From Nitrospinaceae bacterium (GTDB lineage Bacteria > Nitrospinota > Nitrospinia > Nitrospinales > Nitrospinaceae): DNA of 64,000 nt. Within the stretch, counting starts at the first letter, position 1, and each line of letters begins with the position of its first letter. The DNA lies in the NCBI GenBank assembly GCA_028278405.1, contig JANQEK010000006.1, forward strand, positions 62,001 through 126,000, in the 5' to 3' direction. Positions 38,783 to 48,062 of this stretch are shown here, one piece after another. Position numbers and translations under genes: made by a program. Below the pieces are notes generated by a model. The model saw only the letters and a program-made list of their open reading frames with translations. It was not told where the DNA came from and searched no databases.

Positions 38783-40180
38783 TCAGCCGTATTTGATTTC
38801 GTTTTCCAGATTGGGAGCAACGGGGGATGAGGTTCCGGATTCCCGGACGGCTTGGGTTGTATTTTGAGCATTCAGTTTTTCGAAAAGAAAATGAAATTCG
38901 CCTTCCAGTTCTTTCCCGATTTCAGTTTTGATCTCTTCTGAAAGATTCCAGAATTGAGGTCGAAACGGCCCGAACCCTTTCTTGCGGGTCTTGTAAATAA
39001 ACTGTTCGTCCGTCATGCCGGGTTTTTTCTCGTTGGCGAATTCCTGGTGAAGATGAGCGTAAATTTCTTTTTTGAAGTCCGCGGGAAAATGTGAGCTGTC
39101 GTAAATCATATTCTGAAAATTGGTGGCCAAGTGAATCTCCGCCGTTTCCAGTTCAGGGAATTTGTGAAACAGATCGGAGGGCAGGGTGGAGGCGCCATGT
39201 TGAACTGCGCCGGCCAGGTGATAATGCTCTCGCGAGATGCGCGACAGATTCTCGAGAGTTTCGAAATCCAGTTGTACTTCCGCCACCGTGCCGTCGGGTA
39301 GAGGAACGCCGCCATGACTGGTTCCCGTCTGGATAGAGATTTTACTGATCCCCTTATAATCGGGATTCGTTTTGGCTAAGTGATCGTTGAAGTTATCCAT
39401 GTAGGCCCTGAGTTCCGCTTCATTACTGTTCTCCTTGCCGACTTCCCCGATTTCTCCCCCAACGGAAACCGTGACGCCTTCCGGTTCCTGTTCGCGGACA
39501 TACGAGGTTAACTCGACTCCGACCTCATAATTCAACCGCTGTTGCTCATTGACATCCTCCGGGTCCAAGGTGACGAGAGTCGAGGTATCGATATCGATAT
39601 TATAAAATCCCGCACTAAGAGCTTCGGTGATAAGGGCCTTGAGTCCGTTGACTTCTTTGTCCCGATCCTCGTGGTATTTTTTTGCGTTGATCTGGAAGTG
39701 ATCCCCCTGGACAAAAACCGGACCCCGGAACTGTTCTTTGATGGCGGCTCCCAGAATAACAGCCATCAATTCGTGAGGCCTTTGGAAGGTATACCCGATT
39801 TCCGATTTGGCGATTTCAAAGATGAAGGCCCCGCAATCCATCGACTTGGCGGTTCTGAAAATGGCGCGGCTCATTTCATAAGGCAATCCGCGAATGTTCA
39901 GGGCCGGTACCGTGTACCCCTTGTTTTTCCCATGACCCCGGGCTTCGTAAAGATTTTGAATGGATGCCGGAAAGATCCCCAATTGATGCGCCGCTGATTT
40001 GATAATGTGGCGGCAGTGTGCCCGGATTTCTCCATTGGGATTTAAAACTGAATTTTTCACCAGTGTGTCCAGTGGGGCGCCGCACAATTTGTCTGCATTT
40101 TCCAAGTGCACGGAACCATTGGAGAGGCTTACGATACCGTTGAGGTGAGGGGTCAGTTCCTCTTTTCCGGAAAAAATCAT
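38783..40180 (-). CDS. Class II (metal-dependent) fructose-bisphosphate aldolase-like protein, long form
   Basis: Aldolase-family TIM barrel of 465 residues. It is about 100 longer than E. coli FbaA because of an N-terminal extension before NLYEARGHGKNKGYTVPALNIRG. Motifs are FVQGDHFQI (metal histidine), YNIDIDTSTLV, VSVGGEIGEVGKEN and QTGTSHGGVPLPDG (second metal histidine). Normal members cleave fructose-1,6-bisphosphate in glycolysis. This subfamily could also act on related sugar or ketose phosphates. AAAGGAG lies 7-8 bases before the ATG. Confidence 0.8.
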   Translation of the reverse strand: MIFSGKEELTPHLNGIVSLSNGSVHLENADKLCGAPLDTLVKNSVLNPNGEIRAHCRHIIKSAAHQLGIFPASIQNLYEARGHGKNKGYTVPALNIRGLPYEMSRAIFRTAKSMDCGAFIFEIAKSEIGYTFQRPHELMAVILGAAIKEQFRGPVFVQGDHFQINAKKYHEDRDKEVNGLKALITEALSAGFYNIDIDTSTLVTLDPEDVNEQQRLNYEVGVELTSYVREQEPEGVTVSVGGEIGEVGKENSNEAELRAYMDNFNDHLAKTNPDYKGISKISIQTGTSHGGVPLPDGTVAEVQLDFETLENLSRISREHYHLAGAVQHGASTLPSDLFHKFPELETAEIHLATNFQNMIYDSSHFPADFKKEIYAHLHQEFANEKKPGMTDEQFIYKTRKKGFGPFRPQFWNLSEEIKTEIGKELEGEFHFLFEKLNAQNTTQAVRESGTSSPVAPNLENEIKYG

Positions 40181-40550
40181 CTAGGTTCTCCTTTATGAAC
40201 CGAAGGGCTTAAAATTCAATAGGATCAAGCCGTGTTGGACCGCATAGGCCGGCAATTTATCAGGTTTGACTCTATCAGCAGGTCACGTCGACACGAAGTT
40301 ATTGTCTCAAACAATACGAATTGTGTTGGGCTCTGTGCTGATAAACGCATTAACTTTGAGGGAATTATAACTCAAACCGGGTTGAATGAGGATGTAAAAT
40401 TTTGTTAGAAATGCCCCAGGTTTGAGGCCATTGAATTCAATAATTTGCCAACTGGAGGTTGTCCCCCAGATACATTCCGGGGGAATATTTCCATGGGTTG
40501 GACCCAATCATCGGAAAAATATGGAGCCTTTTTAAAATGAGGCTTTTATA
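40181..40550. other. Long intergenic region upstream of the Usp/PCP_red gene
   Basis: About 370 bases between divergent genes with no ORF I accept. It contains a GC hairpin-like element (CCCC at about 40465 against GGGGG at about 40483) and an AGCC/GGCT inverted pair just before the promoter at 40551. Neither is followed by a convincing T-tract. I see no RNA gene in it. Confidence 0.4.
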
Positions 40551-40578
40551 TTGACACCCCCCGTATTTTTGCTAGAAT
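40551..40578 (+). promoter_or_regulatory. Near-consensus sigma-70 promoter for the Usp/PCP_red gene
   Basis: TTGACA (40551-40556), a 16-base spacer rich in C then T, and TAGAAT (40573-40578). Transcription would start near 40585, giving a leader of about 118 bases. Confidence 0.75.
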
Positions 40579-40702
40579 TCGCAAGCAATTGACACTGTTG
40601 GTTTTTCCGGGTGTTTTACCCCCCTCCAGCAGACAGAGTTTTCGATTTTCCTTCTAATGAATAATTCAAATTAAGTATATAGATTAGGGAGAGACAAACC
40701 CC

Positions 40703-42763
40703 ATGTTTAAGAACATTTACATTCCAGTCGATAATTCCGACTATTCGAATGCCTGCGTGGATGCGGCTTTGGAGTTTGCCAAGGGGTCGGAGGACACCGT
40801 TGTTACGGCGAGCCACGTGTATGCGGCCAAAATGCACGATGTCCGTTTCCGCCAAATGGAAAGCGGTTTGCCTGAAGAATATCAGGACGAGGAGGAGCTT
40901 GAAAAGCAACGGGCAATCCACGATCAGCTCATTACCAAGGGAATGGAAGTCATTACGGATTCTTATCTGGATGTACCGAAATACAAATGTAAAGCCCGTA
41001 ACATTCCATTTGTCGGCAAATCTCTGGAAGGGCGAAACTGGATCGAGTTGGTCAGGGATATCAAAGAGTCGAATTATGACTTGGTAATCATGGGAGCCTT
41101 GGGCCTGGGTGCGATCAGGGACAGTCAAATGGGTACGGTGACCGAACGGGTCATCCGCCGTATTCAGACCGATACACTGATCATCAAGAATGTACCCGCC
41201 ATCCACGAACAGAAACCTTCCAGCGACAAAATTGTGGTGGCTGTGGACGGCAGCGGCCAGGCTTACGGAGGTTTGAAAACGGCAATAGACATGGCGAAAG
41301 CTTTAAACAAGCCGTTGGAAGTGATCTCCTCTTTCGACCCGTATTTTCATTACGCCATGTTCAACAGTTTGACCGGGGTTCTTTCCAAGGATGCCGCCAA
41401 GGTATTCAAGTTTGAGCAACAGGAAAAACTGCACGAAGATATCATCGACAAAGGTCTTGCCAAAATTTATCAATCCCATCTGGAAGTTTCCCGAAAAATG
41501 GTAGAGGACGAGGGAATGGAATGTACCATTCGCTTGCTGGACGGCAAGGTGTTCGAAAAAGTCCTGCAGTATGCCCGGGAAGAAAATCCCTATATGTTGA
41601 TTCTTGGTCGTATCGGCGTACACAGTGCCCCGGATATGGATATCGGAGGCAACACGGAAAACCTGCTTCGTATGGTGCCTTGCAACGTCTATCTCTCCAG
41701 TAAGGTTTACAAGCCGCCGGTTGACATGATTGCGGAAGAAAGTATTGACTGGACGGCTGAAGCGAAGGAGCGTCTGAAGAAGATTCCCGGATTTGTACGC
41801 CCGATGGCGACCTCTGCAATTTTACGCTACGCCCTGGAACGGGGTCACAGCATGATCACCTCTGGTGTTATTACCGAAGCCTGTGAAAAAATTCTGCCCG
41901 CGGGCGCGATGCAGGCCATGTACGGCATCGGTGACCAGATGCGTGAAAAAATTGCCAAGGGCGAAGATCCTCTGGAAGGCATGATCGAAGACCGGAGCCG
42001 GGCGATGGAGAAGAAGTTTGCTGAGGAAGTCGCCAAGGTTCAAGAGCAGGAGCAGAAAGTTCAGGATCAAAAAACGCTCAAATGTAACGAGTGCGGTACT
42101 ATCGTACCCGAAGATGTTGTGAAATGTGGTGTCTGTGGCGCCGGTGCCGAGAGCCTGTTTCCCATGGACAAATCTGGATTTGAGGCCAGTAGTGAGGAGC
42201 AGAGCGATTCGACTACGGTGACCACCTTTGACTCGGTTCAGGTGACGTGGACTCAGGATGCTTTGGATTACCTCAACCAGTTTCCTGAAGGTCATATTCG
42301 GAGACGCGCCCATGCCAGAATCGAGAAAAACGCACGGGTGCAGAAGGTTTCCACCATTTCAGTTGCTTTTGCCAAAGAACTGCTCAACGATAATCAGGCA
42401 AAGGATGCCGAATCGGGGAATGGAAATGGCAACGGTCATAAAGCGACGGAGCAACCCGCGGAAGGTTTTAAGGCTTACGGAGATTTGCCTAAATTCGAGG
42501 GGAAAAATTTCAGTAAAGGTGTAGAAATTGATCCTGCTGAATACTTCTGGTCTGATGAAGCGATTGGGCGGGTGGAGAAAGTGCCTCAGGGTTTCATGAG
42601 AGACAATACCATGGAACGGGTCTTGGATTATGCGCATTCCCAGAACACCAATCATATCAGCCTGGAATTCTGTGAAAAGGGTATTGAGGAATCCGTCAAG
42701 GTCATGAACGAAATGGTCAAAAACGGAGCGACTTTGGAAGATTTTCTCCCGCAAAAAAAATAG
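40703..42763 (+). CDS. Universal stress protein fused to a zinc ribbon and three PCP_red domains
   Basis: A 686-residue cytosolic multidomain protein. Residues 1 to about 165 and 174 to about 337 are two Usp domains (MFKNIYIPVDNSDYSNACVD; KIVVAVDGSGQAYGG). A rubredoxin-like zinc ribbon has cysteines at 461, 464, 475 and 478. Three copies of the small C-terminal domain of light-independent protochlorophyllide reductase (PCP_red) start at W350 (WTAEAKERLKKIPGFVRPM), W516 (WTQDALDYLNQFPEGHIRRR) and W616 (WSDEAIGRVEKVPQGFMRDN). A Gly/Asn linker separates the last two. No photosynthesis gene is nearby. The function is unknown; redox or stress sensing is an inference. GGGAGAG precedes the ATG. Confidence 0.88.
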   Translation: MFKNIYIPVDNSDYSNACVDAALEFAKGSEDTVVTASHVYAAKMHDVRFRQMESGLPEEYQDEEELEKQRAIHDQLITKGMEVITDSYLDVPKYKCKARNIPFVGKSLEGRNWIELVRDIKESNYDLVIMGALGLGAIRDSQMGTVTERVIRRIQTDTLIIKNVPAIHEQKPSSDKIVVAVDGSGQAYGGLKTAIDMAKALNKPLEVISSFDPYFHYAMFNSLTGVLSKDAAKVFKFEQQEKLHEDIIDKGLAKIYQSHLEVSRKMVEDEGMECTIRLLDGKVFEKVLQYAREENPYMLILGRIGVHSAPDMDIGGNTENLLRMVPCNVYLSSKVYKPPVDMIAEESIDWTAEAKERLKKIPGFVRPMATSAILRYALERGHSMITSGVITEACEKILPAGAMQAMYGIGDQMREKIAKGEDPLEGMIEDRSRAMEKKFAEEVAKVQEQEQKVQDQKTLKCNECGTIVPEDVVKCGVCGAGAESLFPMDKSGFEASSEEQSDSTTVTTFDSVQVTWTQDALDYLNQFPEGHIRRRAHARIEKNARVQKVSTISVAFAKELLNDNQAKDAESGNGNGNGHKATEQPAEGFKAYGDLPKFEGKNFSKGVEIDPAEYFWSDEAIGRVEKVPQGFMRDNTMERVLDYAHSQNTNHISLEFCEKGIEESVKVMNEMVKNGATLEDFLPQKK

Positions 42764-42835
42764 ATCCGGAAAGGATTTCTTTCCAACCTCGGTTGGAGTT
42801 CCCGGAGGATCATCGAATGGCCAGCTTTTAAGTTC

Positions 42836-42882
42836 AAACCCCTGTTTCGTCGTAGTATCTATGGCGGCAGGGGTTTTTCTTT
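42836..42882 (+). terminator. Intrinsic terminator after the Usp/PCP_red gene
   Basis: AAACCCCTG (42836-42844) pairs with CAGGGGTTT (42868-42876) across a 23-base loop, followed by TTCTTTCCC. A small extra palindrome TCCAACC-TC-GGTTGGA lies at 42782-42797. Confidence 0.75.
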
Positions 42883-42933
42883 CCCTTTTATTTCACCTTC
42901 CTAAATTCTTCCACTACAGCTTATAATACTTGG

Positions 42934-44661
42934 ATGGACTTTCGACTCTACAAGCGTCTTATTCGAAACCTCATTCCCTATAAGGGAAAAGTGATTTTGG
43001 TTCTGGTGACTTCGGTCATCGTGGGGGCTCTTTCCACATCTCCCGTTCCTCTGGTGAAGGAAGCCCTTGACAAAATTTTTGTCGAGAAAGACGCCGACAT
43101 GCTGATGATGATTCCGCTGATACTGATAGGCCTCTATTGTGTTAAAGGGGGTCTCCGGTATTTTCAAAGCTGTGTGATTTTCAGAATCGGGTGGGAATTG
43201 ATAGCCAAAATCCGAATGGATCTCTTCAAACATATCCATAAGCTTCCTTATGGTTTTTTTGAAAAGGATACGACTGGAAAACTAATGTCGCGGGCGGTGA
43301 ATGATGTCAATGCCATGCTGTTGACGCTTGCCCGGCAGGTCAAGGATGCCCTGCAAAGCAGCGTCATGTTTTTGGGATTACTGTTCTGGGTGTTTTATCT
43401 CAAATGGGATTGGGCTCTGATTGCTATTTTTGTGATCCCGTTTGCTCTGATTCCTGTTTCTACTGTAGGGAGAAAGTTGCGGCATTTGGGAAGAAGAGGG
43501 CAGGAGATTATTGCCGATATCAATTCGACCATGCTGGAATCCTTTTCCGGTGTCAAAATCGTTCGCGCCTTCGGTCTTGAGAAAATCGAAGAAAAAAAAC
43601 TCGACCGGCACAATCATGATTTTCTCGAAAACATGAGAAAAAATGTCAAATACACTGAATTGACCTCACCGCTGATGGAAGTTCTGGGTGTGGTGGGCGG
43701 ATCGGCAGTTCTCTGGTATGGCGGAACCCAGGTTTTGAACGGGGAGGTAACCCAGGGAACCTTCTTTGCGTTTATATTGGGAATGTTTATGATGTACGAC
43801 CCAATGCGGATTTTATTCAAGACTTACACGGACATTCAAACCGCTATTGCCGCTTCCGAACGGGTTTATTCGGTTCTTGATAAAGAACCGGAAAAAATGC
43901 GTGACGGGAAAATGAAGATGACCGGTTTTCAGCACCAGATCGAATACAAAAATGTTTCGTTCCGGTATCCCTCCCGAGACACCATGGTTTTGAAAGATAT
44001 CAATCTGACGGTGAAGAAATCGGATGTCCTGGCTATTGTCGGAATGAGTGGAGCCGGGAAAAGCACTCTGGCGGATCTTCTTTTTAAATTCTTTATTGTG
44101 ACCGAAGGGGAAATTCTGATCGACGGTGAAAATATCAATGATTTAAACAGTCATTCCCTGAGAAGCAATATCGCTCTGGTAACCCAGGAAACTTTTTTGT
44201 TCAACGACAGCATTCTGGCCAATATCCAGTTTGGAAATCCCACTGCCACTCGCGAGGAAGTGGTCGCTGCCGCACAGGCAGCGCACGTGGATACGTTTGT
44301 TCGGAATCTGGACGATGGTTACGACACGGTTATTGGCGAGCGTGGTGTTATGCTTTCCGGCGGGCAGAGGCAGAGAATTGCCATCGCCCGGGCTATTTTA
44401 AGGAATGCGCCGATTCTGGTGCTCGACGAGGCGACCTCGGCACTGGACTCTGAGTCTGAAAAACTGGTTCAGGACGCTTTGCACCGTCTCATGGAACACC
44501 GTACAACCTTTGTCATTGCTCACCGGTTGTCCACAATTAAGAGTGCTGATCGCATTATTGTTATGGAGCAGGGAGAAATTATCGGTTCCGGAACCCACGA
44601 TGAATTGATGGCCGACTGCGCTCAATACCAGAAGTATTATGAAATGCAAGTCATGGGTTAA
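42934..44661 (+). CDS. msbA: Lipid A/phospholipid ABC flippase, MsbA-like
   Basis: Half-size ABC exporter of 575 residues. The transmembrane domain is residues 1 to about 320 (six segments; KLPYGFFEKDTTGKLMSRAVNDVNAM). The ATPase domain has Walker A GMSGAGKSTLADLLFKF, Q-loop VTQETFLFNDS, signature LSGGQRQRIAIARAI and Walker B ILVLDEATSALD. MsbA moves lipid A-core across the inner membrane. The lpt genes in the window make that role plausible, but other lipid substrates cannot be excluded. A TATAAT sits at 42922-42927, only 6 bases before the ATG, and no ribosome site is visible. Confidence 0.87.
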   Translation: MDFRLYKRLIRNLIPYKGKVILVLVTSVIVGALSTSPVPLVKEALDKIFVEKDADMLMMIPLILIGLYCVKGGLRYFQSCVIFRIGWELIAKIRMDLFKHIHKLPYGFFEKDTTGKLMSRAVNDVNAMLLTLARQVKDALQSSVMFLGLLFWVFYLKWDWALIAIFVIPFALIPVSTVGRKLRHLGRRGQEIIADINSTMLESFSGVKIVRAFGLEKIEEKKLDRHNHDFLENMRKNVKYTELTSPLMEVLGVVGGSAVLWYGGTQVLNGEVTQGTFFAFILGMFMMYDPMRILFKTYTDIQTAIAASERVYSVLDKEPEKMRDGKMKMTGFQHQIEYKNVSFRYPSRDTMVLKDINLTVKKSDVLAIVGMSGAGKSTLADLLFKFFIVTEGEILIDGENINDLNSHSLRSNIALVTQETFLFNDSILANIQFGNPTATREEVVAAAQAAHVDTFVRNLDDGYDTVIGERGVMLSGGQRQRIAIARAILRNAPILVLDEATSALDSESEKLVQDALHRLMEHRTTFVIAHRLSTIKSADRIIVMEQGEIIGSGTHDELMADCAQYQKYYEMQVMG

Positions 44662-44689
44662 CTTCATAAACCCTTTCTTACACTAACGT

Positions 44690-45736
44690 ATGCGCTTCGA
44701 GAATGTCTACATAGAGTCCCTGGGTTACCATTTACCTGAAAATGTGGTGACTTCAGATGACTTGGAACGAAGACTTTCTTCTCTTTATGACAAGTTAAAG
44801 CTGCCCTTTGGCCGGCTGGAAATGATGAGCGGTATTCAGGAGCGCCGTTTTTTTGAAAAAGGGGTGTTCCCCAGTCAGATCAGTTCACTGGCCGCGGAAC
44901 AGGCATTGTCCAGAACAGATGTGGACCGAAAAAACATCGGTTGTCTGGTCTCGGGTTCTGTGTGCCGCGATTTTCTGGAACCAGCCACCGCTTCCGTTAT
45001 TCATCACAACTTGAAACTACCCAATGACTCTCATGTGTTCGATATTTCAAATGCCTGTCTGGGAGTGCTCAATGGCATGGTGCATGTTGGAAATATGATT
45101 GAGATGGGGCAGATTCAGGCCGGCCTGATCGTTTCTGGAGAAAACGGTGGGCCATTGGTCGATACCACTATCGAAACTCTGTTGGCCGATCCTAATCCCA
45201 CACGCGCTAAAATCAAAACCGCTTTTGCCTCGATGACGATCGGTTCCGCAGGGGTGGCGGTTTTGCTGGTGCATAAGAATCTATCCAGTAAGGGACATCG
45301 ACTGATCGGTGCCGTGGCCCGGGCCGAGACGCGTTTCAACGATCTGTGTCAGGGTAATGAGGATTCGGGAATGGGTGCCGAGTCCTCCCCGCTTATGGAA
45401 ACCGATTCGGAGACGTTGATGCAAGAAGGTTGTCGACTGGCGAAGGATACATGGGACATTGCCAAATCTGAATTCAACTGGAAAAACCAGGATGTCGATA
45501 AAGTGTTTTGTCATCAGGTAGGACATATTCACCGCAAACTTTTATATGAAACTCTTGAGCTGGATCTGGCAAAGGATTTTTCCACTCTCGAATATCTCGG
45601 CAATACCGGCTCCGCGGCTTTGCCTGTCACCCTCGCTATCGGTGAAGAAAAAGGAGCCGTACAGAGGGAAGATACGGTAGCTTTGTTGGGCATCGGTAGC
45701 GGACTCAATTGCCTGATGATGGGCGTGGAATGGTGA
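44690..45736 (+). CDS. oleA: OleA-like thiolase-fold condensing enzyme (3-oxoacyl-ACP synthase III family)
   Basis: Thiolase-fold enzyme of 348 residues with the catalytic triad Cys123 (FDISNACLGVLNG), His275 (FCHQVGHIHRK) and Asn305 (LGNTGSAALP). In OleA proteins two acyl-CoAs are joined head to head to give a 2-alkyl-3-ketoacid. The length, the SVCRDFLEPATA segment with Glu97 and the coupled oleB-like gene favour OleA over FabH. It begins 28 bases after msbA. FabH-type initiation of fatty-acid synthesis remains the alternative. Confidence 0.78.
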   Translation: MRFENVYIESLGYHLPENVVTSDDLERRLSSLYDKLKLPFGRLEMMSGIQERRFFEKGVFPSQISSLAAEQALSRTDVDRKNIGCLVSGSVCRDFLEPATASVIHHNLKLPNDSHVFDISNACLGVLNGMVHVGNMIEMGQIQAGLIVSGENGGPLVDTTIETLLADPNPTRAKIKTAFASMTIGSAGVAVLLVHKNLSSKGHRLIGAVARAETRFNDLCQGNEDSGMGAESSPLMETDSETLMQEGCRLAKDTWDIAKSEFNWKNQDVDKVFCHQVGHIHRKLLYETLELDLAKDFSTLEYLGNTGSAALPVTLAIGEEKGAVQREDTVALLGIGSGLNCLMMGVEW

Positions 45737-46626
45737 GCGGTTTTTCCATAGAACCGTTTCGCGACCTGTATCCTTTTGAATCACGGTTCATCGAGCTGGG
45801 TCCCCACCGCCTGCATTACCTCGACGAAGGGCAGGGCGAGACCCTGCTCATGCTTCATGGCAACCCCACTTGGTCATTTTATTACCGCAACCTGGTTAAA
45901 GGTTTGAGAAGCCAGTTCCGATGCGTGGTGCCGGATCATATGGGTTGCGGTTTATCCGACAAACCGCAGGAATATAATTACACTCTTTTACAGCATATCG
46001 ACAACCTGGCTGCATTGGTCGACCGATTGAACCTTGATCGCATTACCCTGGTGATGCACGATTGGGGTGGGGCGATCGGAATGGGATTTGCCGTGCGGCA
46101 CCCCGACAAGGTCAAACGGCTCGTTATCTTTAATACAGCGGCCTTTCTTGCCGACCGCATTCCTTTCAGCATCAACTTGTGCCGGAATCCGATCATTGGC
46201 CCACCGGCTATCCTGTGGTTTAACTTGTTTGCACGGTTGGGAGTGTCTTGGGCCAGTAAGCAGCCGGGACGCATAAAGGGGCAAGTGCGAAAAGGCTACC
46301 TCGCGCCCTACAATTCTCCTGAAAACCGCATCGCCAATTTGAGATTTGTACAGGATATTCCCATGACGCCGGATGTTCCCAGCTATCCGGTGGTCGAGCA
46401 TATTGAATCACAATTGGGATATTTCCGAGACCGTCCGGTGATGATCGCTTGGGGTATGAAGGATTTTTGTTTCACCGAATACTTCTTGGATCGATGGAGA
46501 AAATACTTTCCAAATGCAGAAGTGCACGAAGTGCAAGATGCCGGTCATTATGTGGTGGAAGATGCAGACGAGCAGATTATTCCCTGGATGATTCAATTTT
46601 TAAAAAATCATCCAATAGAGATTTAA
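45730..46626 (+). CDS. oleB: OleB-like alpha/beta-hydrolase (beta-lactone decarboxylase/haloalkane dehalogenase family)
   Basis: Alpha/beta-hydrolase of 298 residues from ATG 45730. It carries the haloalkane-dehalogenase-family motifs LHGNPTWSFYYRNL, VPDHMGCGLSDKP, the nucleophile Asp111 in VMHDWGGAIGM, WGMKDFCF and the final histidine in VQDAGHYVVED. The WGMKDFCF segment and 7-base overlap with the OleA-like gene fit OleB, which decarboxylates beta-lactones to cis-olefins. OleC and OleD, needed to form the lactone, are not adjacent. Without them this could be another hydrolase of the same fold. Confidence 0.78.
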   Translation: MVSGFSIEPFRDLYPFESRFIELGPHRLHYLDEGQGETLLMLHGNPTWSFYYRNLVKGLRSQFRCVVPDHMGCGLSDKPQEYNYTLLQHIDNLAALVDRLNLDRITLVMHDWGGAIGMGFAVRHPDKVKRLVIFNTAAFLADRIPFSINLCRNPIIGPPAILWFNLFARLGVSWASKQPGRIKGQVRKGYLAPYNSPENRIANLRFVQDIPMTPDVPSYPVVEHIESQLGYFRDRPVMIAWGMKDFCFTEYFLDRWRKYFPNAEVHEVQDAGHYVVEDADEQIIPWMIQFLKNHPIEI

Positions 46627-46649
46627 TGGGTAGCAATTGAGTTACCAAA

Positions 46650-46687
46650 AAAAACGGCACCCCCAACCGGGAGCGCCGTTTTCTTTT
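46650..46687 (+). terminator. Intrinsic terminator between oleB and ahcY
   Basis: AAAACGGC..CCC (46651-46664) and GGG..GCCGTTTT (46669-46682) form an interrupted stem flanked by A on the left and T on the right. It can therefore serve both the plus-strand oleB and the minus-strand ahcY. Confidence 0.85.
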
Positions 46688-46699
46688 CTGAAGTTGCAA

Positions 46700-48007
46700 T
46701 TAGTATCGGTAATGATCCGGTTTGTAGGGTCCTTCAACCGGGATGTTCAGGTACTTGGCCTGTTTTTCGGTTAACCGGGTCAGTTTGACGCCCAGTTTTT
46801 CGAGGTGCAGCCGCGCCACTTCTTCGTCGAGTTTCTTGGGCAATACATAAACTCCCACTTCGTATTGCTTCTTGTACAGCTCGATCTGAGCCAGCACCTG
46901 GTTGGTAAAGGAATTGGACATCACGAACGAGGGATGCCCGGTGGCACAACCCAGATTCACCAACCGTCCTTCCGCCAGCAGGACGATGCAATGACCATCC
47001 GGAAACGTGTATTTGTCTACCTGCGGTTTGATTTCTTCTTTTTTGATGCCAGGGAAATTATTTAACTTATCTACCTGAATTTCGCAATCGAAGTGGCCGA
47101 TATTGCAAACGATAGCCGTGTCCTTCATTTTTTCCATGTGCTCAATGCGTATGATGTCTTCACAACCGGTGGTTGTGACGTAAATATCACCCTCCGCCAG
47201 TGCGTTTTCGATGGTTGTGACTTCGAATCCTTCCATGGCCGCCTGCAGGGCGCAGATGGGATCGATTTCCGTGACGAGAACGCGTCCGCCATAGGATCGC
47301 ATGGAGTGCGCGCATCCCTTGCCGACATCGCCGTAGCCGGCAACGACCACCACTTTGCCGGCGATCATCACATCCGTGGCGCGCTTGATGCCATCTGCCA
47401 GCGATTCGCGGCAACCATACAGGTTGTCGAATTTTGATTTTGTGACGGAATCGTTGACGTTCATTGCCGGAACTTTCAGCTCTCCGTCATCGAGCATTTT
47501 ATAAAGCTTGTGGACTCCTGTCGTGGTTTCCTCAGTGATACCTTTGATATCTCCAAGCAATTCGGGATGCTTCTCATGGACATAGCCGGTCAGATCCCCG
47601 CCGTCGTCAAGAATCATATTCGGTCCCTGGTCGTTATCGAACAGGAGCGTCTGGGCTGTGCACCACCAGTATTCCTCTTCGGTTTCACCTTTCCACGCGA
47701 ATACGGGAATATCAGCTTTGGCGATGGCCGCAGCGGCGTGGTCCTGTGTCGAAAAAATATTGCAGGAGGCCCAGCGCACTTCGGCGCCCAGTTCGATCAG
47801 GGTTTCGATCAACACTGCCGTCTGGATGGTCATGTGCAGGGAGCCTGCAATCCGGGCCCCTTTCAGTGGTTTGTCCTTGCCGTATTTTTCACGCAGGGCC
47901 ATCAGACCGGGCATTTCCTTTTCCGCGAGGATGATTTCTTCGCGGCCCCAGTCGGCCAGCGACAGGTCCTTTACTTTGTGTTTTTCAGCGACAACCGTCG
48001 AGGTCAT
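46700..48007 (-). CDS. ahcY: Adenosylhomocysteinase
   Basis: Hydrolyses S-adenosylhomocysteine to adenosine and homocysteine using bound NAD, closing the methyl cycle begun by MetK. The 435 residues contain [50 protein letters not shown], the NAD loop [29 protein letters not shown] and the C-terminus [11 protein letters not shown] strong AAGGAG lies 6 bases before the ATG. A structured region is upstream (48063-48115). Confidence 0.97.
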   Translation of the reverse strand: MTSTVVAEKHKVKDLSLADWGREEIILAEKEMPGLMALREKYGKDKPLKGARIAGSLHMTIQTAVLIETLIELGAEVRWASCNIFSTQDHAAAAIAKADIPVFAWKGETEEEYWWCTAQTLLFDNDQGPNMILDDGGDLTGYVHEKHPELLGDIKGITEETTTGVHKLYKMLDDGELKVPAMNVNDSVTKSKFDNLYGCRESLADGIKRATDVMIAGKVVVVAGYGDVGKGCAHSMRSYGGRVLVTEIDPICALQAAMEGFEVTTIENALAEGDIYVTTTGCEDIIRIEHMEKMKDTAIVCNIGHFDCEIQVDKLNNFPGIKKEEIKPQVDKYTFPDGHCIVLLAEGRLVNLGCATGHPSFVMSNSFTNQVLAQIELYKKQYEVGVYVLPKKLDEEVARLHLEKLGVKLTRLTEKQAKYLNIPVEGPYKPDHYRY

Positions 48008-48062
48008 TTAATTCTCCTTATCGATGCTATAAAATGGTCTATGTTTTTCTGGAAATCGTCGG

